Shown: positions 43,112 to 56,603, numbered from the stretch's first letter. The stretch: 64,000 nucleotides of DNA from Primula veris (GCA_963682055.1 OY821746.1:28400481-28464480), one strand, 5' to 3'. Notes: generated by a model from the letters alone, not told the origin. Program-made: numbers and translations.

Positions 43112-43188
43112 ATCCGTAAGCTCAAATTGGTAAGTGCGCTTGCACCCAACACCGATCTTCAAGAGGTTGGTAGTTCGAATCCACCCAG
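43112..43188 (+). other. tRNA-like segment (probable tRNA-derived SINE head)
   Basis: An A-box-like TAAGCTCAAATTGGTAAG (43117-43134) and a B-box-like GGTAGTTCGAATCC (43169-43182) lie at tRNA spacing. The T-arm GGTAG/CCACC has one mismatch, the acceptor ends do not pair, and no sensible anticodon arm is clear, so it is not a working tRNA. It could still carry an internal RNA polymerase III promoter. Confidence 0.5.
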
Positions 43189-43223
43189 TTTTTTTTAACT
43201 TTAAAGTAAAATATATATATATA

Positions 43224-43873
43224 CACTTTTTTGTGCTTTACTATATGCATTTTTATTGAAATTTATGCACTTTCGATTGTACTAGATGCACTTTCGACTG
43301 AACTAGATACACTTTCAGCTGAACTAGCTGCACTTTTTACAGAACTATATGCACTTTTATTGAACTAGATGCACTTTTTGCTGAACCATATGTACTTTTA
43401 GCTGAATCAAATGCATTTTTGTCAGAAGTATATATGCACTTTTATTAAACTATATGAACTTTCGACTGTACTATATTCACTTTCGACTGTACTATATTCA
43501 TTTTCGACTAAACTATATGCACTTTTTACTTAACTATATGTACTTTCGACTAAATTAGATTCATTTTAAGCTGAAACAAATGTAATTTCAGCTGAAACAG
43601 ATGTAATTTCAGCTGAAACAGATGCACTTTTAGCTGAACTATATGCATACTCACTTTTATTGAACTATATTTACTTTCGACAGAATTGTATGCACTTTCA
43701 ACGGAACTAGATGTACTTTCAGCTGAATTGAATGCAATTTCAACTCAATTTTATGCACTTTTGACTAACTATATGCACTTTTGACTGAACTATATGCACT
43801 TTTATTGAACTATATACGTTTTTGACTGAACTATATATATTTTCGAGCTAACTAGATACACTTTCAGCTCATT
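43224..43873. repeat. 21-bp minisatellite, unit near TGCACTTTCGACTGAACTATA
   Basis: About 29 diverged units of 20-23 bp, mostly 21. T-tracts recur every 21 bp, two turns of the helix. Stops and indels make it non-coding. Confidence 0.9.
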
Positions 43874-44235
43874 TAGATTTAAAAAATGGCACATTTTCAT
43901 GGAAAACTCACTTTTTGTATAAAAAAAAATTACTTTTTGATGAAAAAAGTGTTTATTTGATGAAAAAACAGCTTTTTCGGTATAAAGTGTTATATTGACA
44001 AAAAATATATTTTTTTTTGTAATTTTTTAAAAAGTTTATGATTTTTTCTTCTTTTTTTTTTGTGATTTTTGTCATTTTTTAATAATTTTTTGTCATTTTT
44101 TATAATTTTTTGTGATTTTTTTTAATTTTTTTAATTTTTTAATTTTTTTTTTATTTTGTTGTAATTTAAAACTATTGTTTTAGGTTTGTAGAGAGATAAA
44201 ATATGTATATTATATTTTGGTTTGTATGACCCTTT

Positions 44236-47200
44236 AATAAATAAACTAAATAATTAAAAAGTATTATTTATGATCTCCCTTGATAATATGTCTTTTTAAG
44301 GATTTTCTTTTTTCTTTTTCTTTTCTATTCACTCCGATCTCTTTCCAACGAACCCTTTTGCCTGTTTGGTTTGTATGTATTGAATTTAAATAGAAATGGG
44401 ATATTTTGTCATTTCGGCTTGTTTGGCTAAAACTTTAAACTTGGTTGTATTTTATTTTCGGGATAATACCTAATTAGTGATGTTTAATACTATTAGAAAT
44501 TGACGATTTCAAACGTCAACTATTAAACATTTCCGATTTGAAACGTGAATGTTAAAATATTTGTCTAATTTAAGACATCCCATCTAAATCGACACTTTAA
44601 ATTATAATTTTACAGTTTTCCCATCCTGATTATTTTGAACTTAGTATATATATCGGTCTCAAGTCTCAACCTTTACTTATTAAATCTATTGTTATAAATG
44701 TAAAACAATCTCAACTGTTAGATTGAATCAAAGGCTATAAATAAAATAAAATTTAGTGCAATTAACATAATTTACACACACACACACATAGGAGAGGGGT
44801 CAATTGACATTAAATTAAACAATAAAATAGACATAAACATTTCAACCATCATCGAAACATTTTCATCTAACGGATCATATTTTAAAGAGCTTGTGTAACC
44901 AAAGGGGTGGGCACGGTGCGTGTTGATTCAAGTCACTCAACCCATAAAAAATTATGGGTGTGGTGTTTTGGTGAAATTCAAATATTAAATCAAATCAAAC
45001 CGTTACAATTCAAACCCCAACTTAACCTTACTCATTTCAAACGGGTGGGTTCGGGTTACTTTGAGTTGAGTTTCACTTGATTCTTAAATTTTCATAAATT
45101 GGATAATCAACCTAAATTTTAAAAATAATAATTAAACTAATCAAAATATGTTTACAATAACTTTTAAGAATTTTTTCTTAAAATCTTATTACGCTATTGA
45201 ATTTGATATATCTTCAACAAATACACGCTCTCAAAGAAAAATTATCTCATTCGAACACTCGAGTCAATTATGTCATTTCAAGTACAAACTTTGGAATCAC
45301 ATGTCACAACGGTTGTAATGATTTATGGGGTGATTTTGCAGCTTATTAAAATTTGAATTTGAAATAAGTTAATCGATCATTCCCAAAACTAGATCATGAT
45401 TATACAATCTCCTTCTCCCCCTTTAATTCATCTTGATTACAATATATATACAATTATATAGAATTCACAAACAAATATGTATCTATAAGAATATATTATA
45501 CATATACATACATGTATCACACATACACATACATATATACATATATACATACATATGGAAAACCCTAATTAACTCGTTTCCTGATTAAATCAGATAGGGG
45601 TGATGATGAGTGGTGGTGGCAGCAATTGATGTGGTAGAACTAACTATATATAGATGTGTCGTATACTCGTATGTTGTGGCAGGGGTGCGAAGACGATGGT
45701 GACAGACACGGTCACGGGCAGTGGCAGAACCAGAATTGTAAAATGTGCAGACAGATTTTCTATAAAAAAAAATAAAAAAAAATAAAAAAATATATATATA
45801 TCTTATATGAATTAATTTTATGGAATGTCGGGCTGAAAAACAAAAATTTAAACATTTTGATCAAAGTACATGGAACAAATCAATTTTTTTATCAATTTTT
45901 TTTTCAAAATTAAGGAGGGGGGACTGCATCTTTCAACTGTATCTATCTAGTTCATTCCCTGATCACGAGGGGTTATTAGTGGTGGTTGATGATGCATAAT
46001 TCTAGAGAGAAAACGATTGAATAAAGTGAGCAAAAATAGACCTGGCCCCTTTTCTTTGTTGTCCTTAAGAACCAAACTAGTTTTACAAAACCTAGTTTTT
46101 GAGACGTTGCTCACTAAAACCTAAATTTTGAAATGTACCTCAAAACCTAAATAATTTGTAAAAATGTCCCTATAATCAAAATTTCCCTTTATTATATGGA
46201 TTAAGGCTAGGACATAGTATTTGAGTCTAAGCCTATGTTGCACCGGAACGGGTATGGGGATTATTGTCGGTATAAAACGGGTACGGTGCATGGTATAGGA
46301 TTAAAAAAAGTATAATCTTGATTTTAATCGTTTTTGCATAAAAGTGTGCAAGTTGATATCTATATATCCCCCATATATATTTATATTAATAAATCTACTA
46401 AATCTATTAAAAACATTATTTATAAATACGATGAAATTCTAAATTCATGCATTTTAATCCTTAAAAAATGAACAGACTAGATGAGATTGATTGTCCATGC
46501 GTTTTATGCAAAATAATTTTTGATATTTCACATTCATTCACTTTGTATAACTAATTTATCTATATTTCATGACTAATGACTAAGTAAAATATAAACAAAA
46601 AAATTATGGAAGTATATTATAATATATTTATTTTATCGTATGTATTTAGTTTAAGTTTTATTCCAATTTTTGGAGTAAAAAATATATAATATTCGTAGTT
46701 GTATATATCTAAGCCATACATGGGCATATTGAAACTGTATCAGAACGGTGGACTGAGATCCTTTGCAATTGTCTAAAAGACAGCAGAGTCGTATGTCCCT
46801 TTTTTAGATCCCTCATGTTTTTAAAATATTCCTTTTAAATCTCTTGAATTTTGGTTAGAATATAAAAATGACATTAATAATCAAGTTTATGCCACATATA
46901 GTTCACTTTAAGGACAAGATTATGATTATCAACCCAAAATTATTTTTTTAAAAGTGACATGTATTGATGTCTGAATGTTGGCACAAATTTCTCAACAATA
47001 AACGTTATTGTCGGAGAGTCCAGAGAATGAAAGTTGATGTATAAATTTGGTCATTTATAAAATTTGGTAATTTTAAAGTAAAAAACAGAAAATTTTAGAA
47101 AAAAATAGCTAGCCTGATTTAAACTCCTAATATTCCACTACCTTAAATTCAATTTTACCACTACACCAACAGCTCTTTTATTTAATTAAGAGAGACCATC

Positions 47201-47480
47201 AATTTATATATTTTAGAAAATTTTAAATTATACATATAAAATAAAATAAAATAAAATAAAAATCGCTGGCCACCCCCGGGTCCGCCCCGACTCATCCCGT
47301 GCTACATATAACATATGTCGAGGTTAATTCAGCCCACCCTACAATCCGGTGCACATATGATTGGCTTGGAACGATTTTGACACAGTTGTGTTTGTTAGCA
47401 TCAAGTAATCTTTATGGTCCAGCTGCCTTTGCAACTCTCTGCTGAAAGAAAAATGGTAACAAAAGAACCGATAGACTATA
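44236..47480. other. Intergenic region, no gene recognised
   Basis: AT-rich. It contains a fragment rich in CAACCC and GGGTTCGGGTT (about 44910-45080) related to the insertion at 15466-16028, and a GCACCGGAACGGGTATGGGG / ACGGGTACGGTGCATGG pair at about 46231-46290 that may be a worn repeat. ORFs are all short. Confidence 0.5.
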
Positions 47481-47716
47481 CTCCTTTCGTTCCCATTTAA
47501 TTGTCTATTACGAAATTACGTGCAATTTTGACCGGCTTATAACTTATATCAAAATTGTCGAAATGAATTTTTTAAAATATAATCATAAAATTTAACATTT
47601 GAACTATATGATCAACTTTTAAAAATTTTCATTCCGACAATTTTGATACAAGTTATTGGACGGTCAAAATTGCATATAGTTTCGTAATGGGCAATTAAAT
47701 AGGAACCGAGGGAGTA
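47479..47716. mobile_element. Stowaway MITE, intact copy
   Basis: 234 bp (47481-47714) flanked by TA on both sides. The ends are CTCCTTTCGTTCCCATTTAA and, as reverse complement of the right, CTCCCTCGGTTCCTATTTAA. Both halves are inverted copies around AACATTTGAACTATATGATC. This matches the Tc1/mariner-derived Stowaway type and serves as the reference for the worn copies elsewhere in the window. Confidence 0.9.
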
Positions 47717-50090
47717 GTATAGAGGATGAGCCTGTACATTCGAAAGAGGCTGTACTTTGAATATTTTATCATGTTATACTTCTATTTCATAAAGAAGCTG
47801 TACTTTGAATATTTGCATACTATTATACTTCTATTTCAGTGTTTTTAACATATACATTCATCGAAACATAGTCAACTTAGTTGGGTACCAAATTTTAAGC
47901 ACCCTATATGAAACTTGTCTGCACGTTGTTAACTAATAGTCATTTTCACGCGATTTCAATTAACTTTTGATCAATAGAAAAACACAGATGCCCTCAAAAG
48001 ATTCAGGTTAATTGGCCTTATGATCAATTTTAGCCTCGACCTCGAGGGCAATACAACGCATTGGGGACAAACACCACCGAATTAAGCGTACATATATTAC
48101 ATAATCAGATAACATTCTAATTTAATCACAGTCGAATCCATAATATGCATGTAGATCCATGCGTAATCACGGAATGATGGATTCATTCTCAAAATTAGAA
48201 AGGACAACAAAAGTACGTGCGAAGTCAAGTTTTAAACATTATGTCAATATATTAGACCTTATGAAAACTAAATCACTGTGTGTCTCACCGGAACCTAACA
48301 CCGGAATTAGGAAATATAAGATATATTCAATTTGAGATAAATAAAATAGATAAGTTCTTCATATCTAGGAGTCGAAGGGTGAAGCATAAAATGATATGAA
48401 AGCATAAAACCGAGGTTATAGAAAGTTACAATGGTAAAATAGTACTAGCTAGTATGTTTTGGGAAACATATATACTTCTATTTACTTTGGTAATCTATGG
48501 TGGTTATCGTAAGACATACTTAATTGATCCATGTCTCAAAGATGCCAGGCCCTTGATGACAAAGGAAATGGTGTTGATTTAGGTAGATATTTTTCGACAC
48601 ACATTAATGTACCGACTTGCTGGATCGACCGATCAATTTTCATGAAAGTTTCCATGCATGGCATTCTCGGCAAGTCTTTTTAATGTAAGAGCGTATCAAA
48701 TAGACTCGCCATTGTATTTTCAGTAAGAGAAAATGATGAAAACGTACATATGATTGGTAATTAATTATCAAAAAGCCGGATCATAAAACACTTTTAAATA
48801 TTGATACATACTTTTTTTTATTCCTAATATACCCTTATAATACAGCTCATTATGCATCTCATCTCTCCTTCCTCTTGTCCTGTATGCGTTAACATAATCA
48901 TCTATTGTTCACTAAAACTTAAAGCATTTACAATACTTTTGTTAGCTTTTTAATGTTAAATAGTGACAGATGATCGTTTAAAAAGATATTAAGTGACACA
49001 TATACATCTTAAATTTAGTAACCACATTAGTTTCACGTTAACAATGTTATCAATTTTTAATTAACAATTTCTCTTTTATTTTATTGGTCACTATTCTTAT
49101 GGGGAGAATTTATAAGAGATAATAATGTTAATTGTGGGCTGTGTTTGCCATGTCACCAGTTACAAACATTAAAAACATTTTTAACTTTAATAACTTTTTT
49201 AACATTTATAAAAATAACACATATTTTAACACAACTAATGGAGATAAAAAATGCATTGTTCGCTAACTATTTTAATTAACAATAGAGATAACAATAAAGA
49301 TGCTCTTATTAGCTAATTTAAAACCTAGCATAACTATTTATGCTAGTGTATTTCATTAATCTATAACTTAATTATTTCAATAATTAAGGTTTCCTTATGT
49401 GTATAAACACAAATAAACATAAAATTAAAAAGAAGATCATGTAGCATGGGGAAGATCTACGTGAGAAATATGTGAATTTTTTTATTGCTAAAATTAAAAA
49501 GAAACCCAAAATGTTTACATCATGCTTCCACTTTGTTCGCTACTGATCATATAACACCACGTAGCATCATCAGATACATCATATTTTATAATATGCATAT
49601 CATATAGCATCATCATATGGGATTTGTTGGTTAAAATATAATATAAAAAATAATGTTTTAATTAAAATATGCACATCATGTAGTATTATAATATAATGGT
49701 GAAATTATAATATATGTTACATGATGCTAACAAATTGTATGCTACGATATGACAAAATTACTATACAGGGAGTTATTCAACATTATTATACTACATGATT
49801 CTACCGTTATGACTTATGATAACTTATGAGAATCGGATAGCATCATAATATCACTGAAATCACAAAAATATTAATTTGATAAAAAAAAATTGAAAGGTGT
49901 AGTAGTTGAGTTAGGGAGTGAATTATGAAAAAATTGTAACATATGTACGAAGTTATAAAATAATATTATAGAGAGATTTAAAGAGAAGTTATTTAATATT
50001 TTAAATGTTTGTTTATAAGGAAAGTGAAAGGTACACTTAAATGTGTTTAATGACAGATAAGGGGTATAATTGTCCTATTATATTCCATAT
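47717..50090. other. Intergenic region, no gene recognised
   Basis: AT-rich. TAAGAGCGTATC at 48687 and the inverse of ATAAGAGCATCT at 49300-49309 may be the ends of a roughly 620-bp worn MITE. At 49550-49760, CATCATATAGCATCATCATATG-type words recur on both strands. No credible ORF. Confidence 0.45.
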
Positions 50091-50091
50091 G

Positions 50092-50503
50092 TATCAAATG
50101 ATAGCAAAGATTTAAAAATACGGTGTTTTGGATATTAAGTAATGTTTATATACTAATAACTTATTCTTCTTTTGAGTAACATACGTGATACGACGGTCAT
50201 TTCAAATGATATCAAATGATAGCAAAGATTTAAAAATACGGTGTTTTGGATATTAAGTAATTGTTATAGAATATTATTGGATTATTGGTATTGTATTTTA
50301 TGGGCCCAAATGGTTTTGTAACCGTACCCTTCTATTTATATAAAAAAGGTTAAGAGTCTTTTATTTCACATTTATTTATACACATTCTTATTAATAAAAA
50401 CTCTGTTATTGTATTTTTATATATATATATATATATATATAAAAGTTAATATGTCACACTTATTTTTCTTTTGAGTAACATACGTGATACGACGGTCATT
50501 TTA
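50092..50503. repeat. Duplicated segment upstream of the expansin, second copy split by an LTR-like insert
   Basis: Word 1 (ATGATAGCAAAGATTTAAAAATACGGTGTTTTGGATATTAAGTAA) occurs at 50098-50142 and 50217-50261. Word 2 (CTTTTGAGTAACATACGTGATACGACGGTCATTT) occurs at 50170-50203 and 50469-50502. In copy 1 they are about 27 bp apart, in copy 2 about 207 bp. The extra DNA (about 50264-50456) starts TGTTATAGAATATTATTGG and has a TATATAAA motif, like a small LTR or TRIM. Confidence 0.8.
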
Positions 50504-50507
50504 TTTA

Positions 50508-50517
50508 GCCACGTGGC
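50508..50517. promoter_or_regulatory. Palindromic G-box upstream of the expansin
   Basis: GCCACGTGGC, a perfect 10-bp G-box palindrome 312 bp upstream of the preferred ATG. Plant bZIP and bHLH factors bind such sites, so light, ABA or related control is possible but not shown. Confidence 0.6.
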
Positions 50518-50741
50518 ACAAGATTAGCGTAGACACTAGACAGTAATTAAACATTAATATAGGGCCTAAAGTAAATACAAGGAGATTTGTTTCCATTTTC
50601 TTATTTGGGATAAATACGATCTTGCATACAAATCAAAGATTCAATTATAAGAAAATCACAGAATATATAACATGCAACACACTAACAATATTCGTGAGTG
50701 TCACGTACGTAGCTTGGAAGAATATATTTAACATTTGAAAA

Positions 50742-50757
50742 CTATATATATATATAT
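50742..50757 (+). promoter_or_regulatory. TATA-rich core promoter of the expansin
   Basis: A TATATATATATATATC run 21-36 bp before the ATG at 50778. Transcription would begin near 50775, which favours the second ATG at 50829 as the working start. Confidence 0.5.
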
Positions 50758-50828
50758 CTTTACTTGTAGAAGTCAACATGAACATTGTTCCGGTTCACAA
50801 AGGAATAACAAAGGAGAGAACTTGTACA

Positions 50829-52635
50829 ATGTCTTTTTCTCATAGTTTATGGAACATTGCCCTTTTATTATTCCTTTCTATAACGACGATTATTGAAAAA
50901 TCCGATGCCGGTTATACAGAAAAGGTAGCACGAGCACCAAGCGGCTTTCAACCCAGCAAATGGGCCGTTGCACACGCCACATTTTATGGTGATGAGACAG
51001 CAAGGGAAACCATGGGTTAGTTACCTTGTTTGTCAAATATATTATATGTGTAATGCTTGAATTAGCTCGTCGCACTTTTGAATTTTCATTTTCGAAATGG
51101 TGTTCCAATTGATCATTTTGTATTGGTTCATACGGCACATTATTTTGGAAGATGTATTGTTATTAACAAGATAGATTCATGATTAGTCATTAGGATAGCC
51201 AAGTCATAAAACAAGTCGCGTAAAAGCTTAAAAGTCAGGTCGAGTAAGTATATATGAGCTCCACAATTCAAACTCCAAAGGATTAAACTCTTTGATATCT
51301 GTTCCATTGTGTCCTTTCGACTCAGATCCTGTTCAAAGCAACTTATGTGCGAGTAAAGGCCAAATTACTTCCGCCGAACTTTTTTCGCAAGTGTTGTGCA
51401 CGCCATTTAACTTATGAATTATGGTTTACTGCTTAGTTATATGAATTGTGTAAACCTTTTTTTTCACGCAATGCTGGAATTTGATTAGAAATGTGTTATT
51501 TGCCACGAAAGATTGAAGGGAAATTTGAGAAATTATTTCTTGTCCCAAATAAACATTTTCACCTTGTAATTATTAAAGTTTCTATATCAATTATAACCGA
51601 CTACACGAAAAGGGGATAATCTTATCAAACTCTCTTTAAAAACAGGTGGAGCTTGTGGATACGGGAATTTGTTCAACAACGGCTACGGAACAAACACAGC
51701 CGCTCTGAGCTCGACGCTTTTCAACAACGGATATGCGTGTGGCACGTGTTATCAAATAAAATGTGTCCAATCGAAATGGTGCTATGCGGGATTTAATACA
51801 ATAACTGCTACAAATCTGTGTCCACCAAATTGGTCACAAGACTCGAATGCGGGTGGGTGGTGTAATCCGCCTCGGACCCACTTCGACATGGCGAAGCCCG
51901 CTTTCATGAAGATTGCTTGGTGGAAGGCTGGCATTGTACCTGTCATGTACCGCAGGTATACTCTTTTTAATTCTTTCTACGCGTACCACTAATTTTTTAT
52001 GTTTCTAGCTATCTCTCATTACATTACACATCCATATCACAAATTACCTACTTTTACTTGAGAAATTTTTTACAAATTTTAGAACGATTACAAGTTTCTT
52101 TTCTCACAAGACCTTAAATATTTTTTCTTCTTTATTTTTTCACTCCGTCTTAAATAGAAGTTTTTCATACTTCGTGATTGTAGGATTTTTTTTTTTCTTA
52201 TATAATTTAAATATGTACCCCCGGAGGCATACTGAACCCTTTTCTTATGGTTTCACTTTTCTAAAATAAATTTTCTTCGTATTTCTCTAATTGTATCGGT
52301 ATTATACTACTTTTTCTTATAGGGTTCCGTGCATTAATAAAGGGGGGCTTCGCTTCTCCTTTCAAGGAAACGGATATTGGTTATTAGTATATGTAATGAA
52401 CGTCGGTGGGGGTGGCGATGTATCGGGAATGTGGGTGAAGGGAAGCAAAACCGGTTGGATAAGCATGAGCCATAATTGGGGAGCTTCTTATCAAGCTTTC
52501 TCCACTTTAAATGGTCAATCTCTCTCATTCAAGATCACTTCTTATACAACCAAACAGACCATTATCGCACATAATGTGGCGCCTTCCAATTGGAAAGCGG
52601 GATTGGCATATCAGGCCAAAGTTAACTTCCGTTGA
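50829..52635 (+). CDS. Alpha-expansin, 3 exons
   Basis: Exons 50829-51015, 51646-51955 and 52323-52635, 269 residues; an in-frame ATG at 50778 would add 17 residues. The second ATG is preferred because it starts a good signal peptide ([20 protein letters not shown], cut near SDA) and the normal family length. Expansins loosen cell walls without hydrolysis, in the apoplast. Domain 1 (double-psi beta barrel): [44 protein letters not shown], and the HFD motif ([15 protein letters not shown]). Domain 2: [19 protein letters not shown], the tryptophans in [18 protein letters not shown], and the end [19 protein letters not shown] in place of the commoner LSQPVFQHIA suggests a divergent alpha-expansin subclade. 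It looks complete. Confidence 0.93.
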
Positions 52636-55600
52636 TAAAATAGTGAAAGTTAGACATGAAGTTGTCTTTTAAAAGCATTCCTTAAAGGGCAATTTATATT
52701 AACTGCTTTATATATATATATATATATTTTTATTTTTTTTACAGTTTATTTATTCCTTTTTGGATTTTTATTTTTAACTGTTTTGAGATTTTGTAATGTA
52801 ATCTTATGATCTTAAGTAAGGAAAAAAAAAAAGGATACTCCTGTTTAGTACAAGAAATATTTAATGCACAAGGTACATTTGAATGATGAATATGCTATAG
52901 AATCCAATTTAAAATAAACTTTAATGTTGAAATGTGTTCATATACTCATTGTGGTTTAAAATGGGTAAATGCCAAATAAAAGCTAGTTTAGTTATAACCA
53001 CTTTATGGAAAAGAAGTATATTTGTTAAATCTATACTATTAATTTATGTGTAGAGTTGTTATAAGGTTTTGAAACAAATATTTACAAAAAAACCTCTCTA
53101 ATTAATTTATTTACCAAAATACCTTTAATTCAAAAAGAAAAAACTGTCCAGCAATATAAACCGTATAAAAACTGCTCTCTCTTATTTATTCTCAATCCCA
53201 TTTTAGAAACTGCTCCCTTTTATTTCTTTCCAATCACACTTTCTAACCCCTTCTCGCAGAGAGTAATATTATCATCTCTCTATATATATCTTTTACAGTT
53301 TTACTCTTTATTTATTTTTAGTGAAGATTTTACTCTCTCTATCACAGGTATTCTGATTTTTTTAGTATTATGTAAATTTTTATCTGTATTAATTATGAGT
53401 TTTTTAAATGTTGATTTTATAAACGATTATCGATAACCCATACGTTACACCATGAATCGCGTGAGCACGCCCGCTAACATTATTTAAGAAAAGTGTTATT
53501 TTACACTCACATCATACCCATAGCTAAATAACCATTACAATTTGTTTTTGAAGTGTCTCTTTTAGTTGAATGATAGAAGAATAAAAGTCAAAACTTTTAT
53601 GCAATTGCATTTTGGTTCTTTATGAAGTTTAATAGTGGTACGTACTTTATTACACAATTTACATTTTACACATTTTCTGGTTCTTCGCCTTGCTTACAAT
53701 TTTTAATAAAATTACTTTAGCCGGCCTTATGCAATATAGAGTACGTGAAAAGTAATGTACTTGGACTTTTCCCAGTTCCATGGGCCAAATGGTTGTTCCA
53801 TCGTATACACAAGTCATTGTTAGTTCGTTATTTTTCCGATTCTTTGACAAGTTTTTAATAAAATCACCTGATATATAACTGGTTCAAAACTTGTTTACAT
53901 AAAAAAAAAATATTAAATTAAAAAATAATTATTAATATTTAAGCTTACGGTAGGCCTCATTAGGGTTTTATATTTTTATTTGAGTTTTTAATGTGTTGTA
54001 CAATTTGTTTTTAATTTATCCAATTCTAATTTGTTGAAAATAGAAAAAATAAATTAGTTATTAAAAAATATTATCTAACTATCAATTTTCTAATTTAACG
54101 ATGGTTAAGTCGACTGTATCATAAACAGTCAAGTAAGATGACAGTTCCAAAGAATCATATTTAATCCTATTTGCTAGCATAGCATAAACTAACATCAAAT
54201 CGGACATCATTTTGTGCAGTCATTGAGTTAGACTATACAATGTCAAGTCATACTTATAATCATTAGATTAAAAAATAAATTGTTAGATGATAAGTTTAAA
54301 TAACTAATTTAATTTTTTAATTTTTATTATATATTAGACAAAATATGATTTAATAAATTAAAAACAAATTTTACAACACAATAAAACCTCAAATAAAAAT
54401 ATATAACTCTAGTGAATACTACCCTAAATTTAATTATTAATCAAAATTTGAAAAAAAATAACAATTGAATATTTATTTTTTTAAAAGCTATTTTTTATCG
54501 TTCAATTAATTGACTGCAAAAAAAAAATTCATATGAAATCCAAACTTAATAAAGTAACTATATAGTAACAGTCGGAGATTACATCCCTTCTCATTTTGAA
54601 AAAAATAGATTTTTTTTATCTATTTGATTAAAATATTAAAATTTTAATGTTTAAAATCGGCTATTCTGTAAAATAACTTCACATCTATAAATTTTTTTAT
54701 ATAAAAAATCATCCTTTTGTAATGTTGCTTCCTCACTGGATAGCTCTGCATAAATACACTGACTCATTTAAAGTGGTAAGAGGTAACATACAAAACAAAA
54801 CAAAAATTAATAATTTGTTACTTTAGTTAATTAAATTTACATGTCTGACATGCACAATATATAGGAAATGAAAATATACGAGGGTTGAACGTGAATCAAT
54901 AACAGATTACAGTTTCAATATCCTTGATTTCTTTAACTCAGAGAAGGCGATCGTATTTATGCAAGCATATATATACACAAGTCAATGGTCTAGAACATCT
55001 AAGTTTTTATTCTTCACTTTTTTGTCATTGTCTTTAAAATTTCTTGTTCATTAAAAGAAACAATAACAATCTCCATAAATAAACAATATTAATCCTACAG
55101 TTGACTCAGCATGATATAATAATCATCAGAGTAACATTATCGTACATCCGGTACAGTATAATTTTAGTGTGCCACATCCACTGAATCACAACACATATTA
55201 ATAAAACAAAAAATAACTATACTAAAATTAATTCAAAATTAAAACTAAATTTTTTTATTAATTATCACACCCTTTTAATTATAATGTACCAAAATTCATA
55301 TTAGTGTTTAGGATGTTGAGTTGGACAAGCATTTCATTTAATATTAATCTATGGAGACATCTTAGTGGTTTAGTTGAAGCTTTAGGTAGATGAGTTACAT
55401 AATCAACATTTTATGCTTGGAAGACACTTAATTATCATTGTAGTCCATAATATTGTCAAAGACTTTACAAAAAGCTTGATCAACATATAGCTTCCGTTTT
55501 GTCTGATTAGCTTTTCTCTCTTATTCCTTCTAACTTGATCTAAAAATTCATTTTCTAGTTTCAAAAAAGAAAAAAGTAAACAGGTTTTCATTAAAAAAAT

Positions 55601-56603
55601 TTGAATATTGCCCCAATTTTCATTCGAAAAATGTTTCTTATCACCAAATGTCCAACTCAAAAACCATACCCGTTCATCCGACATATTATCTCGACCAATC
55701 AATTTTATTACGAGTTTGAAAACCAATTTTCATTTAATACATAATTTGGTGTATCTAATCTAACACATTGGCGGATCAATTGTAACAATTCTTTTTTGTT
55801 ACGATTTTCAAATCTAATTTTCATTTAATATATAACTGGTGTATCTGATCCATCACCTCGTTAGATAAGTATTTAAGATAAGATTTTTAGATTGCTATAA
55901 TAGATTTTACATTATCAATAATGAAGGGCGTTTGTTCACTTTTGTTTCTTAATTTTTCTTTTATTGTAAAATAGTTTTTCTTTTTTTCCTTTTTTATCAC
56001 TTAATTTCTTAAATATTCTTTTTTTACCTTGTTTTCTATTTTTTTTCCTTTTTATTTAGCCGACAAAAATAAAATAAAATTGAAACCAAGATAAAAAGAA
56101 TTAAATTAAGAAACGAATGTACAAAAATAAAAAAATTATGAAAACTAAAAAGAAAATTTAAGAAACGAAGTTACAAAACTATAAAAAAATGAATGAATGA
56201 AGGTACAAAAAAATATAAAAACTCCAATAATTAATTAATAAGGAAGGATTAATAAATAAAATATAAAAAGATGACTGTATTTAATTACTATCTCTGTTAC
56301 TTTTAATTGTTCATCACGAAACTACGTGTAATTTTGACCGATTTATAAATTATATCAAAATTATCAAAATAATTTTTTTCTTAAATTTAATTATAAAATT
56401 TAAATGAACAATTTTCATTTACAGTAACCGATTAACTATTAATGTAACAAAAACGCGGAAGAACCAAAAATCAAAATAAACTTCCGTTTCTCTCTCTCTC
56501 TCTAAATCTCCGTCTTCCTTACCTAATAAGTAAGTAATCACTAAATTAAATTAAATACGATACATACACAAATATACGTACATAATAATAATAATAATAA
56601 TAA
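52636..56603. other. Intergenic region between expansin and MINDY genes
   Basis: Very AT-rich, with the expansin 3' UTR at its left. A worn Stowaway-like fragment lies at about 56281-56400 (CATCACGAAACTACGTGTAATTTTGACCG). A CT microsatellite near 56490 and an (AAT)n run just before 56604 are probably in the MINDY 5' UTR. A word of about 30 bp containing TTTCATTTAATA and TGGTGTATCTAATC occurs near 55731 and again near 55820. No gene is seen. Confidence 0.5.

Larger units (their letters stand above)
42640..44235. mobile_element. Foldback-type element with long AT-rich inverted arms
   Basis: The left arm (about 42640-43020) and right arm (about 43890-44235) are inverted copies. CAATATACCACTTTTTACACAGAAAAAACAC at the left corresponds, reversed, to GTGTTATATTGACAAAAAATAT-type sequence at the right; CATCAAAAAGTG and CACTTTTTG ends face inward. 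The outer ends are AAGGGTCC and GACCCTT. Between the arms lie a tRNA-like segment (43112-43188) and a 21-bp minisatellite (43224-43873). The family is uncertain (Mutator-like or foldback). A TTAATAA word occurs at both outer borders. Confidence 0.55.

Noticed and set aside
43112..43188. A functional tRNA gene
   Set aside because: Acceptor ends do not pair, the T-arm has a mismatch and there is no clear anticodon arm.
48687..49309. A roughly 620-bp MITE with TAAGAGC ends
   Set aside because: The ends match only over about 10 bp and no direct target duplication could be found, so it is mentioned only within the intergenic entry.
53404..53500. Possible further Helitron end (CGCGTGAGCACGCCCGC)
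   Set aside because: The GC-rich stretch does not form the needed hairpin followed by CTRR and shares no other words with the three copies.
55403..55726. 107-residue minus-strand ORF
   Set aside because: Isolated in very AT-rich DNA, no recognised domain, no splice or promoter support.
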